Assembly (NCBI RefSeq): GCF_000189635.1
Contig: NW_002476432.1
Location: 620,001 to 684,000, forward strand
DNA: 64,000 nucleotides
From: Tetrahymena thermophila SB210
Lineage: Eukaryota; Ciliophora; Oligohymenophorea; Hymenostomatida; Tetrahymenidae
Direction: 5' to 3'
In this document: positions 24,801 to 37,509 of the stretch, piece after piece
Numbering within the stretch: position 1 is the first letter of the stretch
How the letters are laid out: the number at the start of each line of letters is the position of its first letter
Notes under the pieces: generated by a model
What the model was told of the DNA's origin: nothing
Seen by the model: only the letters and a program-made list of their open reading frames with translations
Databases searched by the model: none
Position numbers and translations under genes: made by a program

Positions 24801-27307
24801 ATAAATAATGCACTGAATGTTATCAAGAAACCTATTTATATCAGTCAACTTGCTTAGCTTGCCCTAGTAACTGCTTAGATTGCAGCAATTCAAACAGCTG
24901 TAATAAATGTAAAGACAAATATTATGTCCATGAAGTCACTAAATTATGTGTTATATGTGAATCTTTAAAGGGGCATTTTAAAGAAGGGATTTATTGCAAA
25001 AAGTGTAATGTAGCTTGCAAGGAATGCTTTGGACCAACAGATGCAGAGTGTTATACATGTAATGAGCTATACTTTAGGACTGAAATATCTTAAAACCGTT
25101 GTTAAAAATGTCCAAATAACTTTTATCTTGAATCCACAAAACAAAATTGCTAAAACTGCAATTTCTAATGCATTCCCTGTAATAAATTTAAGGAAATGTT
25201 TTACATGATAGATATAAAAAAGGATAGAGAAATAAGTAAAACATACTGTCTGGTTTGTAGCTGTACTAAATGTAATTCGAATTTTCTTTTTTTTAACTAA
25301 AAATAATGCACGAATAGTTGTGAATATATAGGACAAAATTATGTTGCTGATTTAAACTCTAACAGCTGCAAGTGTTAAAGAAGTTTCGACTTTATGATCT
25401 AGAATGTAAATAAAAACAGTTTTGATTGCTCATAAGTCTATCCCTTAGGATTCTATTGTAATTCTAGTCTGTTTTGTATGAAATGTAGCCAAAACTGTAA
25501 TAAATGTTCAGAAAATCTTTAATGTTTAGAGTGTGTGTAAGGGTTTTATAATTGGAATGGCTCTTGCTTAGAAGATTGCTTTTCTAGCTTAAATCTTGTT
25601 TTTAACAAGGAAACTCGAAAGTGTGAATGCAAAGAAGGATTTTCAGTATAAAATCTATCAAATAATAATCTAAAAGAAGAAAATATAACATGCTAAAAAA
25701 TTTTACAAATTGAAAGAATTCAAGTTTACAATTACCTCATGCAAAGCTATGATATACAATTTTCAAAAGATTTTTCTTTTGATAAAAAAAATCTAGTAAG
25801 AATTTAATTTAATAGGTAGATAAGACTAGAGGAATTTGAAACCTTCAAATTACTGATTGACCCAAATAACTTAACTTTAGGTTCTGAATACTATATAATA
25901 TCTAAATAATTAGATTAGTAATTCATAGATATAGTAGTTGAATAGGAATAAAATAGAAGAGCAAAATAATTTTAAATCTCAATTTCCGAATCTACTTTCA
26001 ATTACTATACAACGAACACAATTATAATTTCTAATTAAATATCAACTACAATGGAATCTGATATAAATACATTACCTATAACTCAAACTTTTTAATCAGT
26101 TAGCCAAGCATTTGCTTCTGATGATAATAGCAAGCAGTCTCATGCTATCAACTTCTTAAAATAATTTTAAGTACTCTGTCTTTTCTCTAATTTCATGTAA
26201 GTCTTACCGTTACTATACTTGATCAGAGATAGCCTACCACCAAAAATTAACTTTGCAAGTCTGCTTGGAGCTTCTTTAATTTTTAAAAAAATACCTCCTC
26301 CTTCTTCAAATTACTTCACAACAAAATAAATCGACATCAATAATTATGAATTATCTATATAATACTTAGAATACACTTTAGGTACTTTTGGCATTTCAAG
26401 TAATCTTTATGATAACTTCTTTTTTGTTCACTTAGTCATATTGGTTTCTACATTCATGATAATATTTTGCTTATTTTTTAGAAATATAATGAAAGGAAAA
26501 TAATACACTGTTAAGATTATTAACATCCTTTTAAATTAACTGTGCACTTATCTCTAATCTTCCTTAACAGCTATAAATTTCTGCATATCTTATTCATTTA
26601 TCTAGAAAAAATAAATATTTCTTCCTATTTTATAAATTTAATTTTATTCCTTCATTTATATAGCGATAATTCACTAAATTTACAATTAATAAAGCAATTA
26701 TTTGCAATTAAATATACCAAATACGTTTGGGGATATCAATAATTAGATGAAGGGTGCTAAAACTTACTTACTATTCTCATACGCTAAAAAATATTTAATT
26801 ATTTTAATCTATCTTAATCTATTCTACAATTAGTTTTTATGTGCAGTAGCATCCTCAATAATTTTTGCTCTGAGTGCTCTTTACTTGATCTATTTTAGAT
26901 TCTTTAAATAATAAATTATTAATTTCATTAAAATTATACAAGAACTTCTGATTTCAATTCTATTTGCTTCTATTGCAGCAACTGTTAAAAAAATGAATTT
27001 AATTAATTAATAAGATATAATTTCAAATGAGGATTTATTATACACTGAACAGATAGGAAGTTCTATTTTAATTATAATTGTATTTTGTCTATTTACTAGC
27101 TTAATGCTTTAAGTAGTGAGAACACTATTTTCAATATATGAATTATACTAAACATATAAATAAAATAAAATAAAAAAATAGCAATAGCAATTAGAATTGT
27201 AAAAGCTAATCGATTCTATTGAAGTTGATATTAAATAATGTACAAATCAAAATAAATTATCAATGATAAGCTTTAGAAAATGTAGTTCTCATAATAGTAT
27301 GAATTGA
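21896..27307 (+). CDS. Large cysteine-rich (furin/GFR-like repeat) membrane protein
   Basis: One intronless frame of 1804 codons, tandem ATGs at 21896 and 21899, TGA at 27305-27307. It begins with a hydrophobic signal sequence (to about residue 25). A first Cys-rich patch lies at about 190-290, then a cysteine-poor module to about 485. A long array of CxxC repeats of the type C-x2-C-x4-C...CxxC (furin-like/growth-factor-receptor repeats) runs to about residue 1265. Residues about 1270-1420 are cysteine-poor. About six membrane segments follow, for example FFFVHLVILVSTFMIIFCLFF and GSSILIIIVFCLFTSLMLQVV, then a charged Gln/Lys-rich tail. This fits a surface protein with a big extracellular domain. 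Automated pipelines often mislabel such ciliate repeats as zinc fingers; the signal peptide argues against that. The array contains a recent 624-bp tandem duplication. Confidence 0.85.
23519..24766 (+). repeat. Two tandem 624-bp units inside the Cys-rich gene
   Basis: Unit 1 is 23519-24142 and unit 2 is 24143-24766; a third, diverged start of the motif follows at 24767. The length is 208 codons, so the frame is kept. By eye about 18 positions differ, roughly 97 percent identity. The differences cluster in the first ~110 bp and last ~170 bp, and about 250 bp in the middle are almost identical. Each unit encodes the same run of CxxC repeats. Confidence 0.9.
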
Positions 27308-28338
27308 ATTTATTTTGATTTATAATAAATATTTCATTCGAAATCTAAAAAATTAAAATAAAAAACTAATTTATATAAATAGTGAAATTAAATTTATTAT
27401 TTATATCTTATGTTATCTCATAAAGTAAAATTTGATTTATTATTTTTATAAAATATTATTGGTGAATGTGACTATTTTAGTATGCGGAACTGCAAAAAAA
27501 ATTTTTGCTATTAGCATTATGAGGAATTACAGTATTTATTTAATTTTAAAGTGTTTGAATTTTGATTAGATTTTTTAATAGTAAGCTAAAAATCAAAATA
27601 CTCATAATTGATTTATTAACAAACCAATTAGATAAATAATGTTAACTTTTAACGTATTTACAAAAGAAACAAAGCTTTTTTTTAAATCACATAAATTAGT
27701 TACTTTATTTTCTTTTCAATTCTGTTTATCTTAATCAGATATTATTTAATTAAAATTCGACAAATAATTTAAACAAATTTTAATAAGCAAAATTATTATT
27801 TCATGAATTGACATCTTTAATTATTATCTTTATTCTTAAGTTTAACTAAATCTATTTGATTTTGTTTTTATTTTTTTAAATTTTTTATATCAATCTCATT
27901 TAACATGATAGATTACTAAAGTTAGTTTAACTATTTATATTTATGAATAATAAAATTTATTTGTTGGTATAAAATATTGTCTTAAAATTTATATTTGATC
28001 AGATAATTATCTTTAATTACATATATTTAATAGGTATTAATAATTAATAAATTTGATGTCATATCTAGATAAAAAAACTATATTATATTTTTTATGAAAA
28101 TAGAATGATATATGTTTCCTAATTTAAAATTAATATATAGTGAGTAAGTAGTAATTTAGAATACATATTACAATATTAAGTAATATTATAATAATATATT
28201 TTTATAATTCATCTCTATTAATCTAAAAGTCATAATTCTACATAATCTTAAGCTATAGGTGCAAAATTTAATTAAGTTTAATAAATATACTTTTAATTAG
28301 TTGATATTATGCTTTATTTTTATATTTTTACAAGTTTG
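27308..28338. other. Non-coding part of tandem copy 1
   Basis: Holds the 3' flank of the Cys-rich gene and the left part of the first duplicated unit. No frame with coding character is seen on either strand. It provides the 3' flank of the minus-strand peptide gene at 28339. Confidence 0.5.
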
Positions 28339-28575
28339 TCATATTTTCTTACAAAATCCAAAATGAAATGATGATTTAACACATCTTAAATTAGAGCAAC
28401 AGTTAAGAGTTCCTTCCATACATAAATCTTTTTATAATTAGCATTATTTTCTAGGGCCATAATAGATCTCATTATCTGTTTATATTAGTGTTTCTTTTAA
28501 ATTTTAACTTTTAACAACAATCAATATTAGTTAAAGTAAAAGAAAAAGTTTTATGATCTTTTTTGCTTATTTCAT
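28339..28575 (-). CDS. Small secreted six-cysteine peptide, member 2
   Basis: Complete 78-aa frame, ATG at 28575, TGA at 28341-28339. It starts MKQAKKIIKLFLLLQLILIV, a textbook signal peptide, followed by VKSQNLK. Six cysteines lie at residues 45, 52, 59, 60, 65 and 75: C-x6-C-x6-CC-x4-C-x9-C, then KKI at the C-terminus. The gene is a close tandem paralogue of the one at 29918-30154 and a distant relative of that at 19077-19322: shared signal-peptide register, QNL/QHL motif, CC-x4-C and FGFCKK. In-frame TAA codons hide it from standard-code ORF calling. It is probably secreted and disulphide-folded; function unknown. Confidence 0.78.
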
Positions 28576-29917
28576 TATTTTACAAGTTATTTTATTAAAA
28601 AAATTAATTAATTATATTATATTATCTAGCTTATTGAATTAATAATTTTAAAGCTTGCAGCAAGTAATTAAAAATCAAATTTTGACAAATTTGGTCTACA
28701 AATAAATAAAAGCATCATCAAAAAATTTAAATAAAATAGAAAAAAAATTTGAAAAAGAAATATGTAATCAAATAATTAACATTTATAAGTCTATATAATT
28801 TTTAATTTATAGACTTCAAAAACAAATATTTATTAACTGCATACGAATTTACTAGAAAAAAAATAATATTTAACTAGTTTTATCAAATCGCGCTAAAAGT
28901 AAATTTATATACTGCCATATTACTTTTTTTACTTCTTTTTTAGCTAAAAACAATTTATTATTTAAATATTTTATTTTCCTTAGAAATATCCTCTCCTACT
29001 AAATTTTTGGAAGCTGAGAGAAATCTTAATCAATCTTAGTTTGCTAATTGCAAAAAAAAATATTATTACCAATATGAGGAATTAGAGTATTTATTTATTT
29101 ATTTATTTTTAAAGTCTGAATTTTGATAATATTTTTCTAAATATTAAAATGCACATAATTAATTTATTTGCTAACCAAATAGATAAATAATGTTATATTT
29201 TAACGTATTTACAAAAGAAAAAAAAGCTTTTATTTCAAAGTATATAAAGTAATTACTTTATTTTCTTTTCAATTCTGACTATTTTTATTTAATTAAATAG
29301 TCTACAAATAACTTAAAGAAATTTTAATAAGCAAAATTATTATTTCATTAATTGATTGATATCTATCTTTTAATTATTATCTCTATTCTGAAGTTTAACT
29401 AAATCTATTTGATTTTATTTTTATTTTTTTAATATTAAAATAATTAAAATAATTAATATATTATTTTTAATTTTTTTGTAAGTAATTTGAAGTGATAGAT
29501 TTATATTACTTGTGACTATTTTATATTTTTGAATTATAAAATATTAAAATGTATTCTATTTGATTCGTATTTGATCAGAAATTTATCTTTAATTACACAT
29601 TCTTAATAGGTATTAATAATTAATAAATTTTATGTCTTATCTATATAAAAAAACTTAAATATATTTTTAAGAAAAATAGAATGATAGATTTTTCCTAATT
29701 TCAAATTAATATGTAGTAAGAAGTAGTTATCTTAGAATACATTTTAAAATAATACATAATAATTATATAATATATTTTTATAATTTTTCTCTATCAAAAA
29801 CTTAATTTTTCAAAACCTTAAGCTAAAGCTTTTAATGAAGCAATATTTAATTAAGTATAATAAATTTTCTTTTAATTAGCTGATATTCTGCTTATTATTT
29901 ATATTTTTACAAGTTTG
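28576..29917. other. Spacer between the tandem peptide genes
   Basis: Contains the promoter side of the 28.5-kb peptide gene and the start of tandem copy 2. No coding frame is seen. Sequence blocks are shared with 30155-30555 and 27440-28338 as expected for the duplication. Confidence 0.5.
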
Positions 29918-30154
29918 TCATATATTCCTACAAACTCCAAAAATAAATGATTATCTGACACATCTTAGACTAGGGCAACAGTTAAGAGTTCCTTAAATAC
30001 ATAAATCTTTTATTGATTAGCATTATTTGACAGGGCCTTAATAGATCTCATTATCTGTTTATATAAGTGCATCTTTTAAATTTTAACTTTTAACAACAAT
30101 CAATATTAGTTAAAGTAAAAGGAAAATATTTATAATCTTTTTTGCTAATTTCAT
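29918..30154 (-). CDS. Small secreted six-cysteine peptide, member 3
   Basis: Complete 78-aa frame, ATG at 30154, TGA at 29920-29918. The signal peptide MKLAKKIINIFLLLQLILIV is nearly that of member 2, and the cysteine positions (45, 52, 59, 60, 65, 75) are identical. Substitutions between the two concentrate in the mature part between the cysteines and at the C-terminus (FGVCRNI against FGFCKKI), while the signal peptide is almost unchanged. That pattern often accompanies diversification of secreted ligands or effectors (inference from two sequences only). All six cysteines, length and frame are kept despite the divergence of flanking DNA, which supports a functional gene. Confidence 0.78.
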
Positions 30155-31563
30155 TATTTTACAAATTATTTTATTTAAAAATTAATTAATTAATTATATT
30201 ATCTAGTTTATTAAATTAGAATTTTTAAATATTGCAGCAAGTAATTAAGCATCAGATTTTGACATATTTTATCAATAAATAAAAGCATAATCAAAAAAAG
30301 AATAGAGAAAAAATTGAAAAATAATTATGTAATCAAATAATAAATCTTAACAAGTCTAAGGTAATTTTTAATTTAAATACTTAAGAAATCAAAATTTACT
30401 AAATGCATTTGAATTTACTAAATATATAATTAATATTATCAAAACTCGCTAAAAATAAATGTTTATGTCACCATATTGCTATTTTTATTTCTCTTTTAGC
30501 TTAAAACAATTTTTTATTTAAATATCTTATTTTCGTTTTAAATATCCCCTCTTATTAAATTTTTGGAATCTGAGATTACAAACATTGATTTTATAATATT
30601 TTAGGTGGGAAGCAATAGGTGATATCGTTTCTAATTATTATATGGTAAAGACTAATTATTAAAGATTACACCAACTAATTAAAATTCAAATTTTAACAAA
30701 TTTTATTTGTTAATAAAAGCATTTTCAAAATAAATAAGTAAAATAGAAAAAAAATTTCGAAAATAAAATGTAATCTTATAATAAATCTTATAAAATAGAA
30801 GATACTTTAATTTTGTAGACTTTACAATAAAAAATTAATTAAAAGTCTATGATTTTTTTAGAAAAAGATGTCAATTGTCAAATAATACAAAAAATAAATA
30901 TTTAACTATAAAACTATTTTTATTATTATTTTGCTAAAAATGATTTTTTAATTTAAATAATAAATACTTTTAAATGAATTTATTAAGAAAAGAGTTTTAG
31001 AATCTTTCAATAATAATGATTAAAAAATTATTAAATACATCATAAGCAGTAGTAACAAAATCTTTTTTCAAAATAAACCTTTATTATTTTTAATAAATCA
31101 AAATAAATTTCATATTTTTTTTTGTTTATAATTTGATATTTAGTTAATTTTTATTTATCATCAAAGGATTTGTATTTTTAATCCAAAAAAACTTTAATTA
31201 ATCTATTTATTTTATTTTCTCTTACAAACATTTAATATTTCAATAAAAAATATCATATTATGACTTAATAAAAGAAATAAAAAACAGAATTAAAATTAAT
31301 ATAAATACATCTAATTAAAGTAGGTTTCTACTTAAAAAAATAAATTTGAATAAATAATTTTATTTGTTAACTAATTAATCTAAAGAAATTAGTTTTTCTA
31401 AAAATTTAAAATAAAATATGTTTAAACTAATAGTTTGTTTAAAGAAAATAACCATTTTTTTTTAAATTATTTAATATTTTGTTTATAAAAGTTTAACTTT
31501 AAATTAATTAGATAAATATATTAAATAGAATTGATATTATATATAATGTCTGTTTTAGAATTC
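30155..31563. other. Intergenic DNA with the truncated third repeat copy
   Basis: From about 30640 to 30980 the DNA matches the upstream part of the duplicated unit, but the expected peptide gene is absent and the DNA just before it (30570-30640) is unrelated. The remaining sequence to 31563 is AT-rich, with no coding frame seen. Confidence 0.45.
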
Positions 31564-34500
31564 TCAACTAAATTCTAAATTTATATTTTTAACATGGTTA
31601 ACTTCAATTAATTATTAATTAATTTCATGATTTTATTCTTAATCTGATGGTTAATATTCACTTAATTAAATACCACTATTAAGCTATGATAAGCCAGTAG
31701 ATTAACTCTAATTATCATTTTAATATAAAATGATAATATCTTTGTAGTTATTTTAAATAATTTGATTAATAATGTTCCTTAGTTTAATAAAATTCATTCT
31801 TTTTCTTTCTGTGTATTTTTAGAATCTTAATACTTTAAAATATTGAGCAAAACAATTAAAGCATCTATAATTTTCTAATTTGTACATTCTAAGCTATAAA
31901 AATGAAATAAAAATCTAACCAAACATGTAAACTATGAATACCACAGATACCAAATTGGAAGAAAAAAGCAAAATAGCAGATATGACATTATATGAAGTAA
32001 AACTATTATTGTTCACTAACTCTTGTTAATATAAAGAGAAGCTAATCATATATGCTATTAAGTATTAGCAGCTGATCACTATCGATTTTACTTCCATTTC
32101 ATTTAGCTTTTTTGTAACATATGGCTAGTTTTATACAAGCTTAATGAGATATAGTATTAATATAGCGAGAGTGAAAAAACCAACTAGCAAAGGTGATGAT
32201 AAAAATCCATAAAGGGAAATTATAAGCACGAATTTTATTATTAGTCTAATATATTCCCAGTAGAAATACTTTCTCTTAAAGTCAACATATAAGAACCCAA
32301 ATAAAAATCTACAGCTTATCTTATCAAGATTATTACGGTTTGTATATAAAAAGTAAAAGAAAGCTCCTGGAATCAAAATTGAATAAATTAAGAGAAAAGG
32401 AATGACAAAAGCATACATGAAAATTAATCTATAAGAGTCATTGCATTGTATGCTAAAATCTAGAATTGCATAAGATTCTCCGTTGTTAAATGTACGACAT
32501 AACAAACCTTAAGTCAACATATCTAATACTGGTATGCAAAATAAGTTGGTGAATCCATAAGAAATGATAAGAGAAGCAGAATTTTAAAAGCTTTTGTATT
32601 TAGATTTAAAAAGCTAGAATATGCTAGGAATCAAAGATAACATTACTATTATAAATGGAGCGATTGTAATGATTACTATTTTTTAGTAAATAATTGTATT
32701 AAATTAGTTGCTAAATTTTGATAAAAAACAGTCAAGAGAAAAAGTAGAATCGTTTATTGGGCTATAAAAGCTTTGCTAGAAACTAAAAACATTAATCCAA
32801 GACTAAGTTCCATAAAATTATGAAGAAATATTGATAATTTGAAAGTAAAAGGAGAGAATTTTAATATAAGATCCACTCTAACCTAGTCTGTAATATGATT
32901 TGCCTAGATAGAGCATTTTCATATCTGAAAGATATTTCTTATAAATGAAATTTTTTTGTTGTCTATAATTTGTTTTGAAAATAATCAAAATAGCAACAAA
33001 AGCAGATATAACCAAGAAAATTATTTTGATGATATTGTATGAGATTTTATCACATTTGGAGCACTAATAAATATTTTTTCTAGTAAATTAACCTTCTCCT
33101 CTGATATTAAAAAGATCACATTCTTAGCATTCCACTCCAATATGTCCTTCTGCACAAAGTTGATTACCTAGATATATTAAAAAATAGAAACAAATTTGAT
33201 TTAATTAAGTACTTCCTATCCGTTTGAAATAATTGAAAATTCAAACTTAAAGATAATTCAAAGACTATTTATAATAATTCAAAAAATATTTATTTTTACC
33301 TGTAAAGTTACCTCCTATGCAATTAAATTAATTTATTGAACAAGTGTGTATTAGAGAAGAGTCTGTTGTTAGGTTTTATCTCCAATAACCTTTTCTAAGA
33401 GAAGAAAAGTCAGCTTAACATAAGTCGAAGTAATCTTTAGAACAAGGTAGACATTTAGTTTGTGGCTTGTCTGATTATGTGTTCTAAATAAATGAATCTA
33501 CACAATATGAACAAGAAGGTAGCAATGAGCTTCTTGATTGTATCATTCCATCTAAACAGTTGTCAGTTATATTTGAAAATATAGTAAAATATAAAAAACT
33601 CATTTAAGTATTATTAAAAATGTTAATTAAACTTAAGAATTCACTTTAGCTATCTCTTTACTAAACCTAAAATGAGTAAAAAAATTAAGTGGTATTCAAA
33701 GAAATATTTTATTTGATTGAAGGATATGATATGTTATAATCTTCAGCAAAATTGATTACAGGAGTTAAATCATTGTAGCGATTTTAAACGATATAATTAT
33801 TATCAATATTTTCAATCCACTCTGATTCACCAAACATCCTAAACTTCATTGTTAAAAAGTAAGTGAAACCGTTAAAAACATAATCGGTTTAATAAATAGC
33901 TTTTTGAGTTTAATTAAATGTATAATTTTTGATATAGTATGGAGGAATTAAATGACTATTAAATTCAGAGAATTGGATTATCTAAACTTCATCTATATAA
34001 TAAGAAAAGTCATTTCCTCTGATTAATCCTACATTATCTTTAAATGTAATATTTTGAATAGGAGTAAAATTGTTGATTAAGTAAATTCCGCCTCCAAATA
34101 AAGATTCATTTTTTTCTATTAATACATTATCAGCTTAAATAACACTACTGCCATGAATAGCACCTCCAGAAAAAAAGCTTCTGTTACCTATTAATTTTAC
34201 ATTAGATAGACACATTTCGCTGTTAGTAAATAATGCTCCTCCATTTTTCTAAGAGGTAAATTATGTTATAATAGCATTTTTTATTATAATTTATTCTGCT
34301 ATATTTATATAAGCAAAAGCACCATCAGCAGAAGATCTGAATGGTCCGTAAGCTTGAATATTCTACATATTGAATGCATACATATAAGTTAAATAGGCAT
34401 ATATTATTCCTCCTTATTAACCTGTATGCTATACTTCATCTTTAAACAAATTTAATGAGTTAAATTATAAATTATTAATACTGATTTTATCAGATCTATT

Positions 34501-36287
34501 TAGAAATATCAAACCACCAAATTAACTTTTAAACAAACAAGTAGGGTGTATGGTAACTGACAAATTCAAAATATTTATTTCTTTGCTATTTTGAATTGAA
34601 AAAAGAGTTCCTTTATAAGACTAAAAGTTCTAAAAAGATGATAGAGTTATATTGCTGATATCTACTTTCTTAAATTGATTTATGTAAAAAAATCCATTTT
34701 AGGAGCTGATATAATTCATTTCAACCAGTTCTACATTTCTTATTATAAGTTCACTACTATTAAAAAAACTACTATCTAAGACAAACATGCCTTATGAATT
34801 CCAGAAATTTATATCTTTTCCCTTTTGATTTTCATGGAAAATTAACTAATCTATTACTATCTTATCACAGGTTTTACTATGAAGGAATAAAGATTAATAA
34901 ACTTAATATTTAAAAACCTCAATCTTTTTAATGTTGATCTTTTATGGGAAGAGTTAATTTTGAGCTAAGCAACTTAAATCAAATACTACAACTATTTGAT
35001 CTTTAAAAAAAAAAATTAATAGTAAATAAATAAATATAAAATACTGTAGTTCAAGATTAATAAAGCATTTTTTATTTAAGCCAAAATTTAGTTTATTTAT
35101 AAAATTAAAAAATTTAATTATTAGAATTTCATTTTCATAAAAATACTTAAAATTGTTGTAAATATTATGTTAGATACTATATTAATTAATTAAATACCAA
35201 TACTAAATATGTTAAAAAATTAGATAAGGGGGAGAAAGAAGGCACTTAATAAAGTAAGAATTCGTTATCTATTATAATAATTTACCTTATTCTGAAAAAA
35301 TTAACTGTGAAAATGCGATTTTGTTTGCAACATAATGTAATAAAATAACTTCATCTATGGTTATTAATGGTTATTAAGTATATTTTCTTTTAGTACACAT
35401 TTAAAATAAAGGCCTTTTTAAATTAATCATTTAAATAATATTTAAAGTTTTTATAAATATATTTTTTTGAAGGTCGAGAATGAAAAAAGGCCAATCAGAA
35501 AAAAGAGATTCTATTATTTAAATGTTGATATCTAATTTTATAATCTATATATTTTAAGATGATATTTAAGCAGTAATTTCTTATTCTATTGATTTTTAAA
35601 TTAAAAAGTAATTCATGTATTCTATTTGAACAGATTCTAAAGAGGAAATTTACAATTTTAGATTGCAATTATTTGTAAGATTAATATTTATGTTTTTTAT
35701 ATTAATGGATTTTTCAACTCTAAAAAAGTATAATTCGTATGATATTTTTTCTTTTATTTATTAGCTTTAAAGAATCAAATTAGAAATATTTAATTATTTT
35801 ACAGAAGATATTCTAATTTAATATTTTCTTTCAGACTGAATCATTTCATTTTTATTATTTATGAAAATATTTTCAATATCAATTATTTCTCCTTATTATA
35901 TATTTATTTAATAATTATTATCTTAAGCATTCAAATCCTCTAATATAATATTTTTAAAATGTAAATTTTTGACATTAATAAACTCTATTCCTCCATAAAA
36001 ATATTGATTAATAATATTTAATTCTATATTTTAAAAATCTTATTTATTGCAATTAGCAAATATCTATCCATTTTCACCACATGCTACTTCAAATCCTTGA
36101 TCAGTCAGAGTCGATTGAATATATTAATTGCAATTATTATCTATTAAAAATATAAAAATGTTTAGAATAAGCAATTTAAAAAATAAAAATAAGGAATACC
36201 TATCAGAGATATTGCACACTAGACTTTAAATATTATAAATAAAATAATTTTTATAATATTGTATAGTTTGATTGTTTTATTCTACAT
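31564..36287 (-). CDS. Tandem surface-protein family, paralogue 1
   Basis: Four exons: 36287-36200, 36140-35286, 35000-33300 and 33167-31564; introns 59, 285 and 132 nt. The total is 4248 nt, 1415 aa. A signal peptide (MQNKTIKLYNIIKIILFIIF) is followed by about 850 residues of Asn/Ile/Leu-rich repeats with recurring GGA(I/L) and N-x-T motifs. This is the look of parallel beta-helix (pectin-lyase-like or Pmp-like) ectodomains. A Cys-rich stalk comes next, with CSYC, CLPC, CIGGNFTG..C, GHIGVECQEC and CSKC. The C-terminal third has seven to eight membrane segments, with an IPFLLIYS..IPG motif and a Lys/Gln-rich tail. Probably a plasma-membrane protein with a large glycosylated ectodomain; function unknown. 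It heads a four-gene tandem array on the same strand and is the most diverged member. Confidence 0.82.
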
Positions 36288-37509
36288 TTTGGTTTTAGAT
36301 ATTATGATGATTAAGAATGTTTACTTAGTAATTAGTTATTAGATTGATAATATAAAAAACTAATATTGTTTGTTTCTCTTTAATTTTGTTTTTGATTGAA
36401 AGACTTTTCTTGAATTAAATTAACATGTAAGTATTGTAGTATTATTAACATAATTAGATGATTTCTTTTAACTTATTTATACAATTTTTTAAAAGAAAAG
36501 TGCATTTTTCAATCAAAATAAATTTATTATCTATTAATTTTTGTGGTATTTTTAATTTCATTTTGTTTAATCAGGTGAATTATCAAATTTAATTTATTCA
36601 TTTAATTTCTAAATACATGTATTTAACCAAATCAAAGATTAACAAAAGGAAATTGAACATTTTTCTACTCAAATAATTACTTTCGCTAAAATCAATAAAA
36701 AGGAAGTTATTAAATAAATATATTTCTTTGTTTTTAATCATTTATTAATCAATTATAATATTTTTAAAATTTATAAATGTATTGATTTGAAATAAAGAGC
36801 ATCTTTTAGAAAAATAAACCATTCAATCTTTTAAATTAAATATACTTTTAAATTGGACATTAGGAATTAATAACTAGTTAGTTATATAGCTATTGCAGGT
36901 TAATATTTTTTAAAATTTAATAAGGGGAAATCTAATGCTTTTTTTTGTCTTTTTCATCAGATATGACTACCTGTATTCTTATATTAAGAAAAATTTTTGA
37001 CTTTCCTTATAAAAAATATTTCAATATAAATTTATAAAATATGAATTTTATAAATTGAGAAAAAATTGAAAAAGAAGGATTAAGTTTATTTTTCACTCGA
37101 TTTTATATGAACTGAAAACATTATTTTTTATTCAAGAATATTTTTTTTGCTTTAAGGTAAAAAATATTTAATTAATTGAAAATTAATATACCAACTATGA
37201 TAGAATAAATACAATTATCCATATATCAAATACAACAGCAAAAAAATCAAAATAATTTTTATTTTTTTTGATAATTCATATTCAAAAACTAATTTGTAAC
37301 TGCTTATTTTACATAGATGTAAATTATTTCAGATTATTAAATGTATTTTTACATTACAAAAAATAAAGATTAAATTTTAAATAATCATTAAAAAGTAAAA
37401 TTTAACACTTAAAAGTAATTATTTTAATTTTTCTTTTATAAATTGATAAAGCTCATTTTATTTTTAATTTAATATTAATATGTATATATGCTTATTATTA
37501 AAATAAATT
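36288..37509. other. Intergenic DNA between paralogues 1 and 2
   Basis: AT-rich, no coding frame recognised on either strand. Expected to contain the promoter of paralogue 1 and the 3' flank of paralogue 2. Confidence 0.5.

Larger units (their letters stand above)
27440..30990. repeat. 1.56-kb tandem duplication with a truncated third copy
   Basis: Copy 1 is about 27440-28990 and copy 2 about 29040-30555, aligned in order throughout with an offset of about 1.55-1.58 kb. Matching landmarks are GAGGAATTACAG (27521) with GAGGAATTAGAG (29076), and ACAGTTAAGAGTTCC in both. Both copies also end in a TAAATTTTTGGAA motif. A third partial copy, about 30640-30980, retains only the part lying beyond the peptide gene's start. 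Each full copy carries one minus-strand six-cysteine peptide gene. Divergence outside the genes is clearly higher than inside. Confidence 0.8.

Noticed and set aside
25067..25336. Minus-strand 89-codon frame
   Set aside because: Antisense of the Cys-rich repeat coding region on the plus strand.
21896..27307. Intracellular zinc-finger protein
   Set aside because: The CxxC motifs could suggest zinc fingers, but the N-terminal signal sequence and C-terminal membrane segments fit extracellular disulphide-rich repeats.
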